The notes under the pieces were generated by a model. It worked only from the letters and a program-made list of their open reading frames with translations. It did not search any database and was not told the DNA's origin. A DNA stretch of 64,000 nt. Source: JBQTKD01 sp963703165. Lineage in GTDB: Bacteria > Actinomycetota > Actinomycetes > Sporichthyales > Sporichthyaceae. Position numbers and translations under genes: made by a program. Shown here piece after piece: positions 16,388 to 25,145 of this stretch. The stretch's first letter is position 1; each line of letters starts with the position of its first letter. The DNA lies in assembly GCA_963703165.1 (NCBI GenBank), contig OY969798.1, positions 2,046,001 through 2,110,000 on the forward strand, given 5' to 3'.

Positions 16388-18606
16388 CTGCGAACTCGAT
16401 CCGCCGTGTCGTCGCCGGCCTGGCCGCCGCCGCGGTGGCGCTGCCGCTGGCAGCCGTCGGCCTGCCCGGCTCGGCCTTGGCCGCCCCCGCCGCGGGACCC
16501 CCGCGGGCCTCGAACTGCGGCCAGGTCCAGTTGGCCCCGCTGCTGAAGAACGACCTGACCCCCGAGGGCAAGAAGATCGTCCCGAAGCCGGACGAGCGCG
16601 GGGTGTACGTCCCGATCATCATGGTCCCGGACTGGACCGGCGTGGCCAAGCACGACGAGAAGCGGACCGGGGCGTTCTCGGTCTACACCGACATGAACGC
16701 CGCCGGCCCGCCGCCGAAGTTCGCCACGGCCTCGGTGATCGGCCAGCTGCAGCAGGTCCCCGGTGCGGCGGTCTACACCTTCGACTACCGGGCCAGCGCG
16801 GGTCGTTGGGTCGACGATCCGGGCATCGGCCCGGCGTTGGGCGACGCGATCGACTGCCTCACCGCCGCCGTCGGCCAGAAGGCCATCCTCGTCACGCACG
16901 GCGTCGGCGGGCTCGCTGCCCGGTACGCCGTGGCCGGGCAGGTCGCCGGCCGCGACCGCGGCTCGAAGGTCACCACGGTCATCGGTTACGGCTCCCCGCA
17001 GTCGGGCTCGCAGATCGCCGACCTCACCAACGTCGGCATCGGGCGTAACGCCTCGGAACCCCGCTCGCTGCTGCGGCTGCTGCTCGGCGCCTGCAACGCG
17101 ATGGCCCCCGCCGGCTTCGACCCGTACGCGCCCTGCGGCTTCCTGCCTGCACAGGCCAACGCGATGAACGAGACAGGCAGCGGTGCGGCCTACCGCACCG
17201 GCTCGCCCCAGATGTCAGCCCTGCAGCCGTATCCGGCCTCCGTCGACCTCGACGCCTTCGCCGGCGACGTATCCATCACGAGCCAACAGCTCGGATGGTT
17301 CGGGCTGCGCCCGTTCCGCAACGACGCGGTGTCCCTCGGCGACCTGGCCTCCTCGACGACGTCGGTGACCTCGAGCGTGCGCAACCAACTGCGCTCGGGC
17401 TGCTCGTTCGCGCTCGACGCGTTCGGGAACAGCAAGCAGAGCATCGGGCTCCGCCTGATCGACGCCGGGACGCCGCAACTCGGTCCGGACTGGGGCGCGA
17501 CCGTCCGCCCGTGCTTCGCGCCGAACCTGCCTCGGGTGATCGACTTCGCCACGAAGACCGCGCAGATCGTCACCAAGGAGATCCGCGAACGTCGTCCGTT
17601 GGAGCTCGAGGAACTGGAGACCCTGCCGGTCCCGAGCATGTGCGGGCACCCCGCGGGCAACCTCGTGGGCGGGCGCCTGCCGGGCATCGCGCCGGAGGCG
17701 GGCGAGGTCGCCCTGGCCGCCGTGCTCGACCCGGAGCGCGCCAAGGACTACGCAGTGTTCGGCGACCTGACCTCCGACGGCGTCGCGGACACCGTCGTGG
17801 TGATGAAGTGCTCGGACACGAGCGGGCAGGGCCCCGACAGCGTCCTGGTCTACGACAGCCAGGCCGTCCTGCTCGGCGGGATCGGGCTGGACCGGGTGAC
17901 GAACCGCCGGGACAACGTCGTCTACCGGGTGAAGATCGCCGGCGGCAAGGCCCGGGTCGACTGGCGCACGTCCCGCGAGGGCGACAGCTCGTGCTGCCCG
18001 ACGGTCGATGCCACCGCGATCTTCCGCTACGACACGAACAAGCGCGCGCTCGTGCCGGGCAAGCTCGTCTCGTACACGGAGGTCGCGCCGGCCAGCAAGC
18101 TGTTCGAGGCGGTCCGCTCCGGCAAGGTGGACAAGGCGACGCTCGCGTTGGCGCCGGAGGAGATCATCGACGCGATGATCTCGGTGCACCGCGAGCAGGG
18201 CGCCTTCCTGTCCTTCACCTGCTACGGCTCGTCCCCCACCGACTCGACCTGGCCCGAGGTGGCCCGCACCGAGTTCGGGCAGTCCTGGCCGCCGAACGAC
18301 GGCCTGCGCCACGGTGAACGGTTCTGCCTGATCCGCTTGGCCGACCGCGGTGCGGGGATCGCGCCGTCGCCCGATCCGAAGACCGGGGCCACCCCGAGCC
18401 CGACGCCGACGGATCGCCCGAGCCAGGAGCGCTACGTGCTGCTGGGCATGGAGCACCTCGGCTACAACTCGTGGCAGGCCGTGGAGTTCCGCACCCCCGG
18501 TGACGAGCCGGAGGAGAGCCCCGGTGGCCTCTTCCCGCAGCCGGAGCCCGAGCCCGAGCCCGAGCCGACCGGCGGTGGGGGCATCTTCGGCGGTCCGATC
18601 GGCTGA
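16384..18606 (+). CDS. Secreted alpha/beta-hydrolase-like protein lacking the nucleophile
   Basis: 740 aa with a Sec signal peptide (SIRRVVAGLAAAAVALPLAAVGLPGSALAAPA). Residues 75-190 look like a lipase/PGAP1-type alpha/beta-hydrolase start: IIMVPDWTG, YTFDYRASAGRWVDDPG, then VTHGVGGLAARYA followed by TVIGYGSPQSGS. In lipases the elbow is GHSxGG; here the Ser position is Gly (T-H-G-V-G-G), so a classical triad is missing. The middle region holds many Cys, FGDLTSDGVADTVVVMKCSD (a VCBS-like calcium loop) and SCCPTVDATAIFRYD. The tail is a PEPEPEPEP stretch and Gly-rich end. It may be a binding protein or use different chemistry. Confidence 0.7.
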   Translation: MTANSIRRVVAGLAAAAVALPLAAVGLPGSALAAPAAGPPRASNCGQVQLAPLLKNDLTPEGKKIVPKPDERGVYVPIIMVPDWTGVAKHDEKRTGAFSVYTDMNAAGPPPKFATASVIGQLQQVPGAAVYTFDYRASAGRWVDDPGIGPALGDAIDCLTAAVGQKAILVTHGVGGLAARYAVAGQVAGRDRGSKVTTVIGYGSPQSGSQIADLTNVGIGRNASEPRSLLRLLLGACNAMAPAGFDPYAPCGFLPAQANAMNETGSGAAYRTGSPQMSALQPYPASVDLDAFAGDVSITSQQLGWFGLRPFRNDAVSLGDLASSTTSVTSSVRNQLRSGCSFALDAFGNSKQSIGLRLIDAGTPQLGPDWGATVRPCFAPNLPRVIDFATKTAQIVTKEIRERRPLELEELETLPVPSMCGHPAGNLVGGRLPGIAPEAGEVALAAVLDPERAKDYAVFGDLTSDGVADTVVVMKCSDTSGQGPDSVLVYDSQAVLLGGIGLDRVTNRRDNVVYRVKIAGGKARVDWRTSREGDSSCCPTVDATAIFRYDTNKRALVPGKLVSYTEVAPASKLFEAVRSGKVDKATLALAPEEIIDAMISVHREQGAFLSFTCYGSSPTDSTWPEVARTEFGQSWPPNDGLRHGERFCLIRLADRGAGIAPSPDPKTGATPSPTPTDRPSQERYVLLGMEHLGYNSWQAVEFRTPGDEPEESPGGLFPQPEPEPEPEPTGGGGIFGGPIG

Positions 18607-18860
18607 TCGGCTTCGGCTGATCGGCCCGGTCGGGGGCGGCACGGTCGGGGCGGAAAACAAAGAACGCGTCACCCGGCAGGGCCGACCACACGGATCGGCT
18701 CCTGTTGGATGACGCGCTCTGCGTCTCAGGAAGGTCCGAAGACCCCAGCGTCCCGAAGACGCGGTCCCGGGTGCGGCCTCACGCTCCCGTTTCCGATGGG
18801 CTATTCGGCGCAGTGGATCGGGCCGGATTGCACCCCGTTCGGGGGGACCTTCACCCACCA
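18607..18860. other. Intergenic region upstream of esterase pair
   Basis: No gene is seen. It contains a structured inverted repeat (18665-18716); the region up to the operator at 18861 is otherwise featureless. Confidence 0.5.
18665..18716. terminator. Branched hairpin, probable terminator
   Basis: Outer stem CGCGTCA / TGACGCG, inner pairings CAGG/CCTG and GCCGA/TCGGC. It lies 59 bp after the secreted hydrolase-like gene. There is no T run, so termination is inferred from position. Confidence 0.45.
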
Positions 18861-18872
18861 CTTTCATGAAAG
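18861..18872. promoter_or_regulatory. CTTTCATGAAAG operator upstream of first esterase
   Basis: A perfect 12-bp palindrome. Two related sites precede the second esterase at 20062 and 20083. The form suits a dimeric regulator of LacI or GntR type, but the regulator is not in this window. Confidence 0.6.
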
Positions 18873-18937
18873 CAAGCGGGAAGAACTGCCAGCTGATCTC
18901 CCTCACGATCAAGCTTCCGCTTGCGCGAACGCACGCT

Positions 18938-18969
18938 TATGCTCGCGAAGAACGCGCACGGGGGTGCGC
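18938..18969 (+). promoter_or_regulatory. Conserved -10 element and leader hairpin of esterase 1
   Basis: TATGCT (18938-18943) is followed 46 nt later by the GTG start, and the leader contains the hairpin GCGCACGGGGGTGCGC (18954-18969). The same elements occur with identical spacing before the second esterase, which supports their function. Confidence 0.6.
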
Positions 18970-18988
18970 CGACTGCCGGGGACACGAC

Positions 18989-19936
18989 GTGCGCCGATTG
19001 ACCACCGCTCTGATCGCGGCGACGGGGCTGACTGCGGGCACGCTCACAGCGCTGATCGTCTCGTCGACCAGCGTCACCGCCGCCACGCCCGAGGCGGGTC
19101 TGCAGCCTCCTGCCCTCTCCGCAACGGTCCAAACCGTCGAGTCCGAGGCAATTGCCCGTTCGGTCTCGCAGGAGGCCTTCGCCTACGGCGCACACGAGCG
19201 CAACCGCCTCGACGTCTTCGCGCCCGCGAGCGTGGCGATCGCGTCGGAGTCGGTACGCCGCCCGACCGTCGTCCTCGTGCACGGCGGCTCGTGGGTGAAG
19301 GGCGACAAGGTCGACATGTACGGCGCCGCGAAGGCGCTCGTCAACGAGGGCTACGTCGCGATCCCCGTGAACTACCGGTACGCGACCCAGGCCGCCTGGC
19401 CCGCCCAGCGTGACGACCTGCAGGACGCGCTGCGCTGGGTGCGCACCCACGCGGGGCAGCTGCACGTCGACACGGATCGCATCGTGGTACTGGGAAGCTC
19501 GGCCGGTGCCGAGATCACCGCCTCGGCGCTCACCGAGGGCGACGGGTCCCAGCTCGCGCGCGGCATGGCCATGTTGTCCGGGCCGCTGGACCTCGCGCTG
19601 GTCGCCGCCAACTCCACGCATCGCGGCGCCGGCCTGGCCAAGATCGTCACCGATCAGCTGCTGCGCTGCCTGCCGTCGTTCTGCACGGAGGCGTTCCGCG
19701 GGGCGTCGGCCGCCTACCAGTTCGACGCGCGCGACCCCGCGGCCCTCGTGGTGACCTCGGGCCGCGAGTGGGTCGACCCGGAAAGCTCCTACCGCTTCGA
19801 CCGGGCCGCACAGAACGCCGGCGTCGCCTCGGACCTGCTGGTCCTGCCCGGCGAGAAGCACGGCATGGACAACTGGGACCGCGCGTGGCCCACGATTCGT
19901 TCGTGGATCGACAAGCGCATGGCCGCGCAGCGCTGA
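18989..19936 (+). CDS. Exported alpha/beta hydrolase (carboxylesterase-like), paralog 1
   Basis: 315 aa from GTG 18989. The signal peptide is VRRLTTALIAATGLTAGTLTALIVSS. The enzyme domain carries the oxyanion motif VLVHGGSW, nucleophile elbow GSSAGAE, an acidic residue in GREWVDPESSYRF and the His in GEKHGMDNW. The order is typical of BD-FAE/carboxylesterase hydrolases of the acetyl-xylan or feruloyl esterase kind. The start is fixed by comparison with the tandem paralog, whose GTG lies at the same distance from the leader hairpin. The two genes share about two thirds of their residues by eye, especially around HGGSWVKGDK and GYVAI-VNYRYATQAAWPAQR (described by its core). Confidence 0.88.
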   Translation: MRRLTTALIAATGLTAGTLTALIVSSTSVTAATPEAGLQPPALSATVQTVESEAIARSVSQEAFAYGAHERNRLDVFAPASVAIASESVRRPTVVLVHGGSWVKGDKVDMYGAAKALVNEGYVAIPVNYRYATQAAWPAQRDDLQDALRWVRTHAGQLHVDTDRIVVLGSSAGAEITASALTEGDGSQLARGMAMLSGPLDLALVAANSTHRGAGLAKIVTDQLLRCLPSFCTEAFRGASAAYQFDARDPAALVVTSGREWVDPESSYRFDRAAQNAGVASDLLVLPGEKHGMDNWDRAWPTIRSWIDKRMAAQR

Positions 19937-20061
19937 TATCCGCCTTGGCGAGTTCTCCGATATCGAATGTGACAGTGCGCCGAATTCAGACTTTTGCCTT
20001 CAGAGCAGGGATCTGATCACAGCTCAGATCTCGGCATTTTCGCAGCTCAGCGCCACCCGGA

Positions 20062-20096
20062 GGCTTTCATGGAAGCCAATACGCTTTCATGAAAGC
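20062..20096. promoter_or_regulatory. Double operator upstream of second esterase
   Basis: GGCTTTCATGGAAGCC (20062-20077) and GCTTTCATGAAAGC (20083-20096) have centres 20 bp apart, about two helical turns. Both share the core of the site at 18861. Confidence 0.65.
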
Positions 20097-20169
20097 GATT
20101 AGGTCAACGGCTGAATAAGGGCGGGAGAAATCCCGGCCGGCCTCCCCCGGTCTGAGGAGTGCACGAGCT

Positions 20170-20201
20170 TATGGTGAGGAGGAGCGCGCACGGGGGTGCG
20201 C
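20170..20201 (+). promoter_or_regulatory. Conserved -10 element and leader hairpin of esterase 2
   Basis: TATGGT (20170-20175) and hairpin GCGCACGGGGGTGCGC (20186-20201). Distances to the GTG start (45 and 19 nt) equal those before the first paralog. Confidence 0.6.
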
Positions 20202-20220
20202 ATATTGCAGGGGAGCGCAC

Positions 20221-21171
20221 GTGCGTAGAAGTACCGCAGCCCTCATCACCGCCACGACCCTGAGCGCGGGCACGCTGAGCGCGCTGGCCATCACCTCGAC
20301 CAGCGTCAGCGCTGCCGCTCCGGGGGCAGGTATGTCCGTACCTGCCCTGTCGGCACCCGCCCAAACCATCGACGCGGTCCCCGCGGCCAGTTCGGTCTCG
20401 GTGAAGACCTACAAGTACGGCTCGCACAGTCGCAATGCCCTGGACGTCCTCGCCTCGTCAAAGGTCGCAGCGGCCTCCTCGTCGGTCCGCAAGCCCACCG
20501 TCGTGCTGGTGCACGGTGGTTCGTGGGTGAAGGGCGACAAGTCGCAGATGCACGACGCCGCCAAGGACCTGATCAAGGAGGGCTACGTCGCGATCTCGGT
20601 GAACTACCGGTACGCGACCCAGGCCGCCTGGCCCGCGCAGCGCGAGGACCTGCAGGACGCGCTCCGGTGGATTCGCTCGAACGCAGGGAAGCTGCACGTC
20701 GAGACGAATCGCATCATCGTGGTCGGCAGCTCGGCGGGGGCCGAGATCACCGCCTCGGCGCTGACTCAGGGCAACGGCTCGAAGCTGGCGCGCGGCATGG
20801 CGCTACTGTCCGGGCCGTTGGACCTCGCTCTCGTCGCCTCCGACACCTCCAACTCGTCCGCGGTCACGCTGGGCAAGCGAGTCACCGGAGAGCTCCTGCG
20901 CTGCTTGCCGGCCAACTGCAAGAACCTGCTCCACGACAACAGCGCGGCCTACCGGCACGACTCACGGGACCCGCGCTCGCTGGTCGTCTTCTCCAAGGGC
21001 GACTGGGTCGACCCGCGGAGTTCCTACCGATTCCAGGCGGCCGCGCACCACGACGGTGTCCGGTCCGAACTGAAGGCGCTGTCCGGCAGCCTCCACGGCA
21101 TGAAGGCCTGGGACCAGGCATGGCCGACGATCCGCAGCTGGATCGAACGACGCATGGTGCCCAAGAGCTGA
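20221..21171 (+). CDS. Exported alpha/beta hydrolase (carboxylesterase-like), paralog 2
   Basis: 316 aa from GTG 20221, tandem duplicate of the gene at 18989. It has a signal peptide (VRRSTAALITATTLSAGTLSALAIT), VLVHGGSW, elbow GSSAGAE, acid in KGDWVDPRSSYRF and His in SLHGMKAWD. Both copies have two Cys in LLRCLPxxC, probably a disulfide. The acid-residue loop and the region after residue 215 differ most, which suggests different substrates. Likely regulated by the CTTTCATGAAAG-type operators upstream. Secreted esterases of this kind act on acetylated or feruloylated plant polysaccharide, but no glycan enzyme lies nearby to confirm this. Confidence 0.88.
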   Translation: MRRSTAALITATTLSAGTLSALAITSTSVSAAAPGAGMSVPALSAPAQTIDAVPAASSVSVKTYKYGSHSRNALDVLASSKVAAASSSVRKPTVVLVHGGSWVKGDKSQMHDAAKDLIKEGYVAISVNYRYATQAAWPAQREDLQDALRWIRSNAGKLHVETNRIIVVGSSAGAEITASALTQGNGSKLARGMALLSGPLDLALVASDTSNSSAVTLGKRVTGELLRCLPANCKNLLHDNSAAYRHDSRDPRSLVVFSKGDWVDPRSSYRFQAAAHHDGVRSELKALSGSLHGMKAWDQAWPTIRSWIERRMVPKS

Positions 21172-21285
21172 CACCCTCCGCCTCTCGATCCGGTTGCTTC
21201 CCACGTCATCCATTCAACGTGGCGGGGCGGCCGGAGCGGCTCGGCCGTTCGGTCGAAGCACGTGCCCGAACGGCCCGTCAAGCCG

Positions 21286-22875
21286 CTATCCCGAGGCTCG
21301 GGAACGCCAGACCTCGACCAGACCGGTCGGGGTGGTGACACCGACCCGTTCGTAATTCTTCTGCAGGCGCTCGCGGGTCTCCGCGAGCGCCTGCTGCGTT
21401 GCCGGGGTGCGGGCCGCCCACGCGCCGACCAGCAGGACGACATCGATCGGACGGGCGAACACCCCCGTCGCCCCGTCGAGGTCCACCCGCGGCGGGACCT
21501 GCGGGAGACCGCCCAGGTCCGGGTCGATGGCCCGCCGCGGATCCTTGTCGGGGTCGAAGCGGGCGGGGAAGTAGTCGAACACGGCCTCGTAGTGGCCGAC
21601 GTCGAGCGAGCCGGTCCGGGCGGCGAGCAGGCTGGACAGGTGCCGGATCGGGTCGGCGTTGCTGTTGCGTCCCGCGTCGGGGGTGAGGTCGACGAAGCGC
21701 AGGGCGACGAGCGTCGAGCCGGGTGTCACCCACTGCTGCGCGGTGGCGTACTCGTCGGCCAGGCGGTCGATGCGGCGTAGCTCCGGGGCGCGCACGGCCA
21801 ACAGCGCCCCCGCCGCGGCCACCGATCCCGCCGCGAGGATCGCGGTGACCCGGGCCGGCATCGGGCGGATCAGCAACCACAGCAGCAGGAGCAGGGGCGG
21901 GAACAGGCTGAGCCGCTCGTTGATCAGGCCGAAGTCGATACCGAGGTTGTTCGGGGCCACCAGGTAGAGCAGCGTCGCGGCAGCCGTCGCCCACCCGATG
22001 CCCCGCACCGCCGCACCGTGCTCACCCGGCAGTTCGACCGGACGCATCCGAACCGCGACGACGACGAGCAGCACCGCGAGGACCGCCGCGACGATGTTCT
22101 CCGCCTTGCTCAGCGCGACCAACGGGCTGTGCAGACCGACGAGGCCGACGACCAGGCCGACGGGGTTGAGCCACTCCGGATTGTCGCCCTGGGAGGTGCG
22201 GGCCGAGTAGTACACGGTCAGGGCCAGTCCGGGGAGCATCGGCAGCGCCGCGCGCGCCAGGGCCACGGGCCTGCGATCGGCGGCGAGCGCAATCAGCCCG
22301 ACGACGCCGACCGCGAGGGCGAACGGGACGAGGTGCGTGAACCACGTCGCGGTCAGCGCGAGCATGAGCAGGAGGGGCCGCCTGCTCGCCGGGCGCAGCG
22401 CGAGCCCCACGCTCAGCAGGAACAACGCAAGCCCGAGGCAGAACCCGTAGAACCCGTAGAAGAACAGGTAGCCGAACCCGAACGGCAGGGCGGCGACCGC
22501 GGCCCAGCTCTGCTGCGGCCGGATCGCGTGCACCGCGAACCGCAGCGCGATCGGCAACGCGACGGCGCAGAGGATGAGCATCAGGGTCTCGCCGCCGCGG
22601 TCGCCGGCCGCTCCCTCGAGCACCATCAGCAGGAGATTGCCGCCGAGGTTGGGGCTCGGGGTCAGGTCCTGGTCGTAGTACGCGCTGTAGACCTCGGTGA
22701 GCTCCGGCCCGTCGGCGCCGAGGATGTGCGCGCCGAGGACGTGCGCCGGGCCGTCGACGGTGTGCGGTGGCCAAAGGGCGATGAGAATCGTCGCGAGGAT
22801 GAGCGGTCCCCAGAAGGCGGCCTCGCACAGCAGGCGGGCGCGCGAGGCCGAGCCGCCCGGTGCGTCAGCGAGCAC
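21286..22875 (-). CDS. Polytopic membrane protein, GT-C glycosyltransferase-like
   Basis: 529 aa from GTG 22875 with about 11 membrane helices. After the first helix comes a loop with the acidic motif HTVDGPAHVLGAHILG, the position where GT-C glycosyltransferases carry their catalytic Asp. The C-terminal ~150 residues form a soluble extracytoplasmic domain (STLVALRFVDLTPDAGRN to the end). Family membership is inferred from topology. Polyprenyl-phosphate sugars would be the expected donors. It starts 12 bp after the flavodoxin-like gene and is probably co-transcribed with it. Confidence 0.6.
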   Translation of the reverse strand: MLADAPGGSASRARLLCEAAFWGPLILATILIALWPPHTVDGPAHVLGAHILGADGPELTEVYSAYYDQDLTPSPNLGGNLLLMVLEGAAGDRGGETLMLILCAVALPIALRFAVHAIRPQQSWAAVAALPFGFGYLFFYGFYGFCLGLALFLLSVGLALRPASRRPLLLMLALTATWFTHLVPFALAVGVVGLIALAADRRPVALARAALPMLPGLALTVYYSARTSQGDNPEWLNPVGLVVGLVGLHSPLVALSKAENIVAAVLAVLLVVVAVRMRPVELPGEHGAAVRGIGWATAAATLLYLVAPNNLGIDFGLINERLSLFPPLLLLLWLLIRPMPARVTAILAAGSVAAAGALLAVRAPELRRIDRLADEYATAQQWVTPGSTLVALRFVDLTPDAGRNSNADPIRHLSSLLAARTGSLDVGHYEAVFDYFPARFDPDKDPRRAIDPDLGGLPQVPPRVDLDGATGVFARPIDVVLLVGAWAARTPATQQALAETRERLQKNYERVGVTTPTGLVEVWRSRASG

Positions 22876-22887
22876 CGGACGATCGTG

Positions 22888-23340
22888 TCAGACGAGGACC
22901 GGCTGCTCGGTCTCGGTGGTGGGGAACGGGGCCGGGGCCGGGATCTGCACCGGGACCGACGCGGGAACGGGCCGCGGGGCCTCGTACGGGGCCGCGGTGA
23001 CGCCCTGGCGCAGGAGCAGGCGGCTGAGCCGGACGGGACCCTGCCCCTGGGGCGAGACATCGTCGAGGGTGGGCTGGTGGTGGACCACCCAGACGCGCAG
23101 CGACAGCAGGGCCGCGGCGTTGCGGGTCAGGAAGCGCAGGGTTTCCCGGCGGCCTGCCCGGGAATGCCCTGACCAACCGAGGTACACCGCTACGTAGTCG
23201 TCGACGGTCCGGACGGACCCGATAGGGCGCACGTCGACCTCTAGATCGCCGACGGCGGCGATCTGGCTCCCGACCTGGGCGGCCTGCCGGCTGTTGAAGC
23301 CCGTACTGGCCGCGTAGGCGACGAGCACCCGAGCGGACAT
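22888..23340 (-). CDS. Flavodoxin-domain protein
   Basis: 150 aa. MSARVLVAYAASTGFNSRQAAQVG at the N terminus is the FMN-phosphate loop of flavodoxin-like proteins (T/S-x-T-G-x region), followed by VDVRPIGSVRTVDDYVAVYLGWSGHS. The second half deviates from flavodoxins: the usual aromatic FMN loops are not evident and the C terminus is Pro-rich. It could be related to the menaquinone-dependent protoporphyrinogen oxidase HemG-type or be a degenerate flavodoxin. ATG 23340 is favoured by GGAG 6 nt upstream; a GTG two codons earlier is possible. Upstream gene of the membrane protein at 21286. Confidence 0.7.
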   Translation of the reverse strand: MSARVLVAYAASTGFNSRQAAQVGSQIAAVGDLEVDVRPIGSVRTVDDYVAVYLGWSGHSRAGRRETLRFLTRNAAALLSLRVWVVHHQPTLDDVSPQGQGPVRLSRLLLRQGVTAAPYEAPRPVPASVPVQIPAPAPFPTTETEQPVLV

Positions 23341-23677
23341 GTGCACTCCACGTCTTCAAGAGCAGAGTTGGGGGCCGCGAACTTGCGGCCGCTTTGCTCT
23401 ACTTCGGTTCAACGGTGGAACAGGACTGGCGACGTCATAGTTTTCCCAAGAATATCCTGAGAAACCCTGCCACGCCGGCCTCCGTTTCAAGAGCTGTATC
23501 GGTCGCCGAAGAGCCGATCCTGACCCTTCCACATGATCAGCTTCGTCGGGAGTCCAGGCACCTCAATTTCAGCTGTGCGCCACCTGCAGGTCGCCGTAGG
23601 ACCGCTCGCGTCGGCTAGCTGATCGCGCTCCGGCAAATCCCGCCTGTCACACCGACCCCGGGACCTACACTCCGCTG
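23341..23677. other. Divergent intergenic region, no gene seen
   Basis: 337 bp between the flavodoxin-like gene and the aminotransferase. It is AT-richer than its neighbours (for example around 23440-23465), as expected for two divergent promoters. A 74-codon frame in it has no coding character. Confidence 0.5.
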
Positions 23678-24889
23678 GTGGAGATCACCCAGTCCAGCAA
23701 GCTCGCCTCTGTCGCCTACGACGTGCGCGGTCCCGTGCTCGAGGAGGCGAACCGCCTCGAGCAGGGCGGTCACCGCATCCTCAAGCTCAACATCGGCAAC
23801 CCGGCGCCCTTCGGCTTCGAGGCCCCCGACGACATCGTCGCGGCCATCGTCCGCAACCTGCCCAACGCCGCCGGCTACAGCGACTCCAAGGGGTTGTTCT
23901 CGGCCCGGACCGCGGTGGCGCAGTACTACATCGCGCAGGGCATCCACGACGTGGACGTCGACGCGATCTACCTCGGCAACGGTGTCTCCGAGCTCATCGC
24001 CATGGCGCTGCAGGCGCTGCTCAACACCGGCGACGAGATCCTCATCCCGGCCCCGGACTACCCGCTGTGGACCGCCGTCGCGACCCTGGCGGGCGGCCGC
24101 CCCGTGCACTACATGTGCGACGAGGGCGCCGAGTGGATGCCGGACATCGCCGACATCGAATCCAAGATCACCGCCAACACCAAAGCGCTGGTCGTCATCA
24201 ATCCGAACAACCCGACGGGGGCGGTCTACAGCCGCGAACTGCTCGAGGAGTTGGCGGCGGTCGCCCGTCGGCACAACCTCGTGCTGTTCTCCGACGAGAT
24301 CTACGACCGCATCACCTACGACGACGCCGTCCACGTGCCGATGGCGCTCGTCGCCCCGGACGTCCTGACGCTCACCTTCGGTGGCCTGTCCAAGTGCTAC
24401 CGGGTCGCCGGGTTCCGCTCCGGCTGGGCCGTCGTCACCGGTCCTCGGCAGCACGCGAAGTCCTACCTCGAGGGCATGACGATCCTGGCCAACATGCGCC
24501 TGTGCGCGAATGTGCCGTCGCAGTGGGCCATCCAGACCGCGCTGTCCTCCGCGCACGGCATCGACGACCTGGTGCTGCCCGGCGGCCGACTGATCGAGCA
24601 GCGCGACATCACCTACCAGATGCTCAACGAGATCCCCGGCGTCTCCTGCGTGAAGCCGAAGGGCGCGCTCTACTGCTTCCCGAAGCTGGACCCGAAGGTG
24701 CACCCGATCGTCGACGACGAGCGCCTGTGCCTGGACCTGCTGCGCAGCGAACGGATCCTGCTGGTCCAGGGCCGCGGCTTCAACTGGCCCCGCCCCGACC
24801 ACCTGCGCATCGTCACCCTGCCCCACGTCGAGGACCTCCGCGAGGCCATCACCCGCATCGGCCGCTTCCTCAGCACCTACAAGCAGTAG
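23678..24889 (+). CDS. PLP-dependent aminotransferase, AlaA/AspC-like
   Basis: 403-aa class I/II aminotransferase. Recognisable are YSDSKGLFSAR, PDYPLWTAV, NPNNPTGAVY, the DEIYDR motif and the PLP-binding Lys in TFGGLSKCYRVAGFRSGW; a late Arg (LRIVTLP) should bind the substrate carboxylate. The sequence resembles the glutamate-pyruvate aminotransferases (AlaA type) and mycobacterial AspC-like enzymes, so alanine synthesis from pyruvate and glutamate is the likely reaction. It starts at GTG 23678. It is a single gene, followed directly by palindromic repeats. Confidence 0.93.
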   Translation: MEITQSSKLASVAYDVRGPVLEEANRLEQGGHRILKLNIGNPAPFGFEAPDDIVAAIVRNLPNAAGYSDSKGLFSARTAVAQYYIAQGIHDVDVDAIYLGNGVSELIAMALQALLNTGDEILIPAPDYPLWTAVATLAGGRPVHYMCDEGAEWMPDIADIESKITANTKALVVINPNNPTGAVYSRELLEELAAVARRHNLVLFSDEIYDRITYDDAVHVPMALVAPDVLTLTFGGLSKCYRVAGFRSGWAVVTGPRQHAKSYLEGMTILANMRLCANVPSQWAIQTALSSAHGIDDLVLPGGRLIEQRDITYQMLNEIPGVSCVKPKGALYCFPKLDPKVHPIVDDERLCLDLLRSERILLVQGRGFNWPRPDHLRIVTLPHVEDLREAITRIGRFLSTYKQ

Positions 24890-24900
24890 GCGGCGGCCTT

Positions 24901-24933
24901 ACGACCATTGCGCACGACGTGCGCAATGGTCGT
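24901..24933. repeat. 33-bp perfect palindrome (REP-like), copy a
   Basis: Left arm ACGACCATTGCGCACG and its exact complement around one central A. It lies 11 bp after the aminotransferase stop and may also act as its terminator. Related copies follow at 25045 and 25104 and, 21 kb away, at 46115. Confidence 0.8.
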
Positions 24934-25008
24934 AGATGTGTCCGGTCTGTCCGGGTTTGTGGCGCCACAACGACTGACAGGCCCCGCGCTCGTCAAGCGT
25001 GTCATCCG

Positions 25009-25136
25009 TAGTGGTCACACAAACCAGACATTTCGCCCAGTTTCACGACCACTGCGCACGACGTGCGCAACGGTTCCACAAACCGGACATATCGCCCGGA
25101 TTCACGACCACTACGCACGACGTGCGCAGTGGTCGT
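25009..25136. repeat. Two further REP-like palindromes with a shared spacer
   Basis: Copies at 25045-25075 (right arm decayed) and 25104-25136 (15 of 16 arm bases paired) stand 59 bp apart. They are linked by a spacer with ACAAACCGGACATATCGCCC. The same spacer in slightly changed form precedes the first (25021-25043), and a related tail precedes the copy at 46115. This is a partial tandem array of a dispersed repeat. Confidence 0.7.
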
Positions 25137-25145
25137 AGCCGTCGT

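Noticed and set aside
23394..23618. 74-codon frame upstream of the aminotransferase
   Set aside because: No ribosome-binding site, mixed composition and it fills a divergent promoter region.
25009..25136. Repeats at ~59-bp distance that could look like a CRISPR array
   Set aside because: Only two to three degenerate copies exist, spacers resemble each other and no cas gene is present; they are REP-like palindromes.
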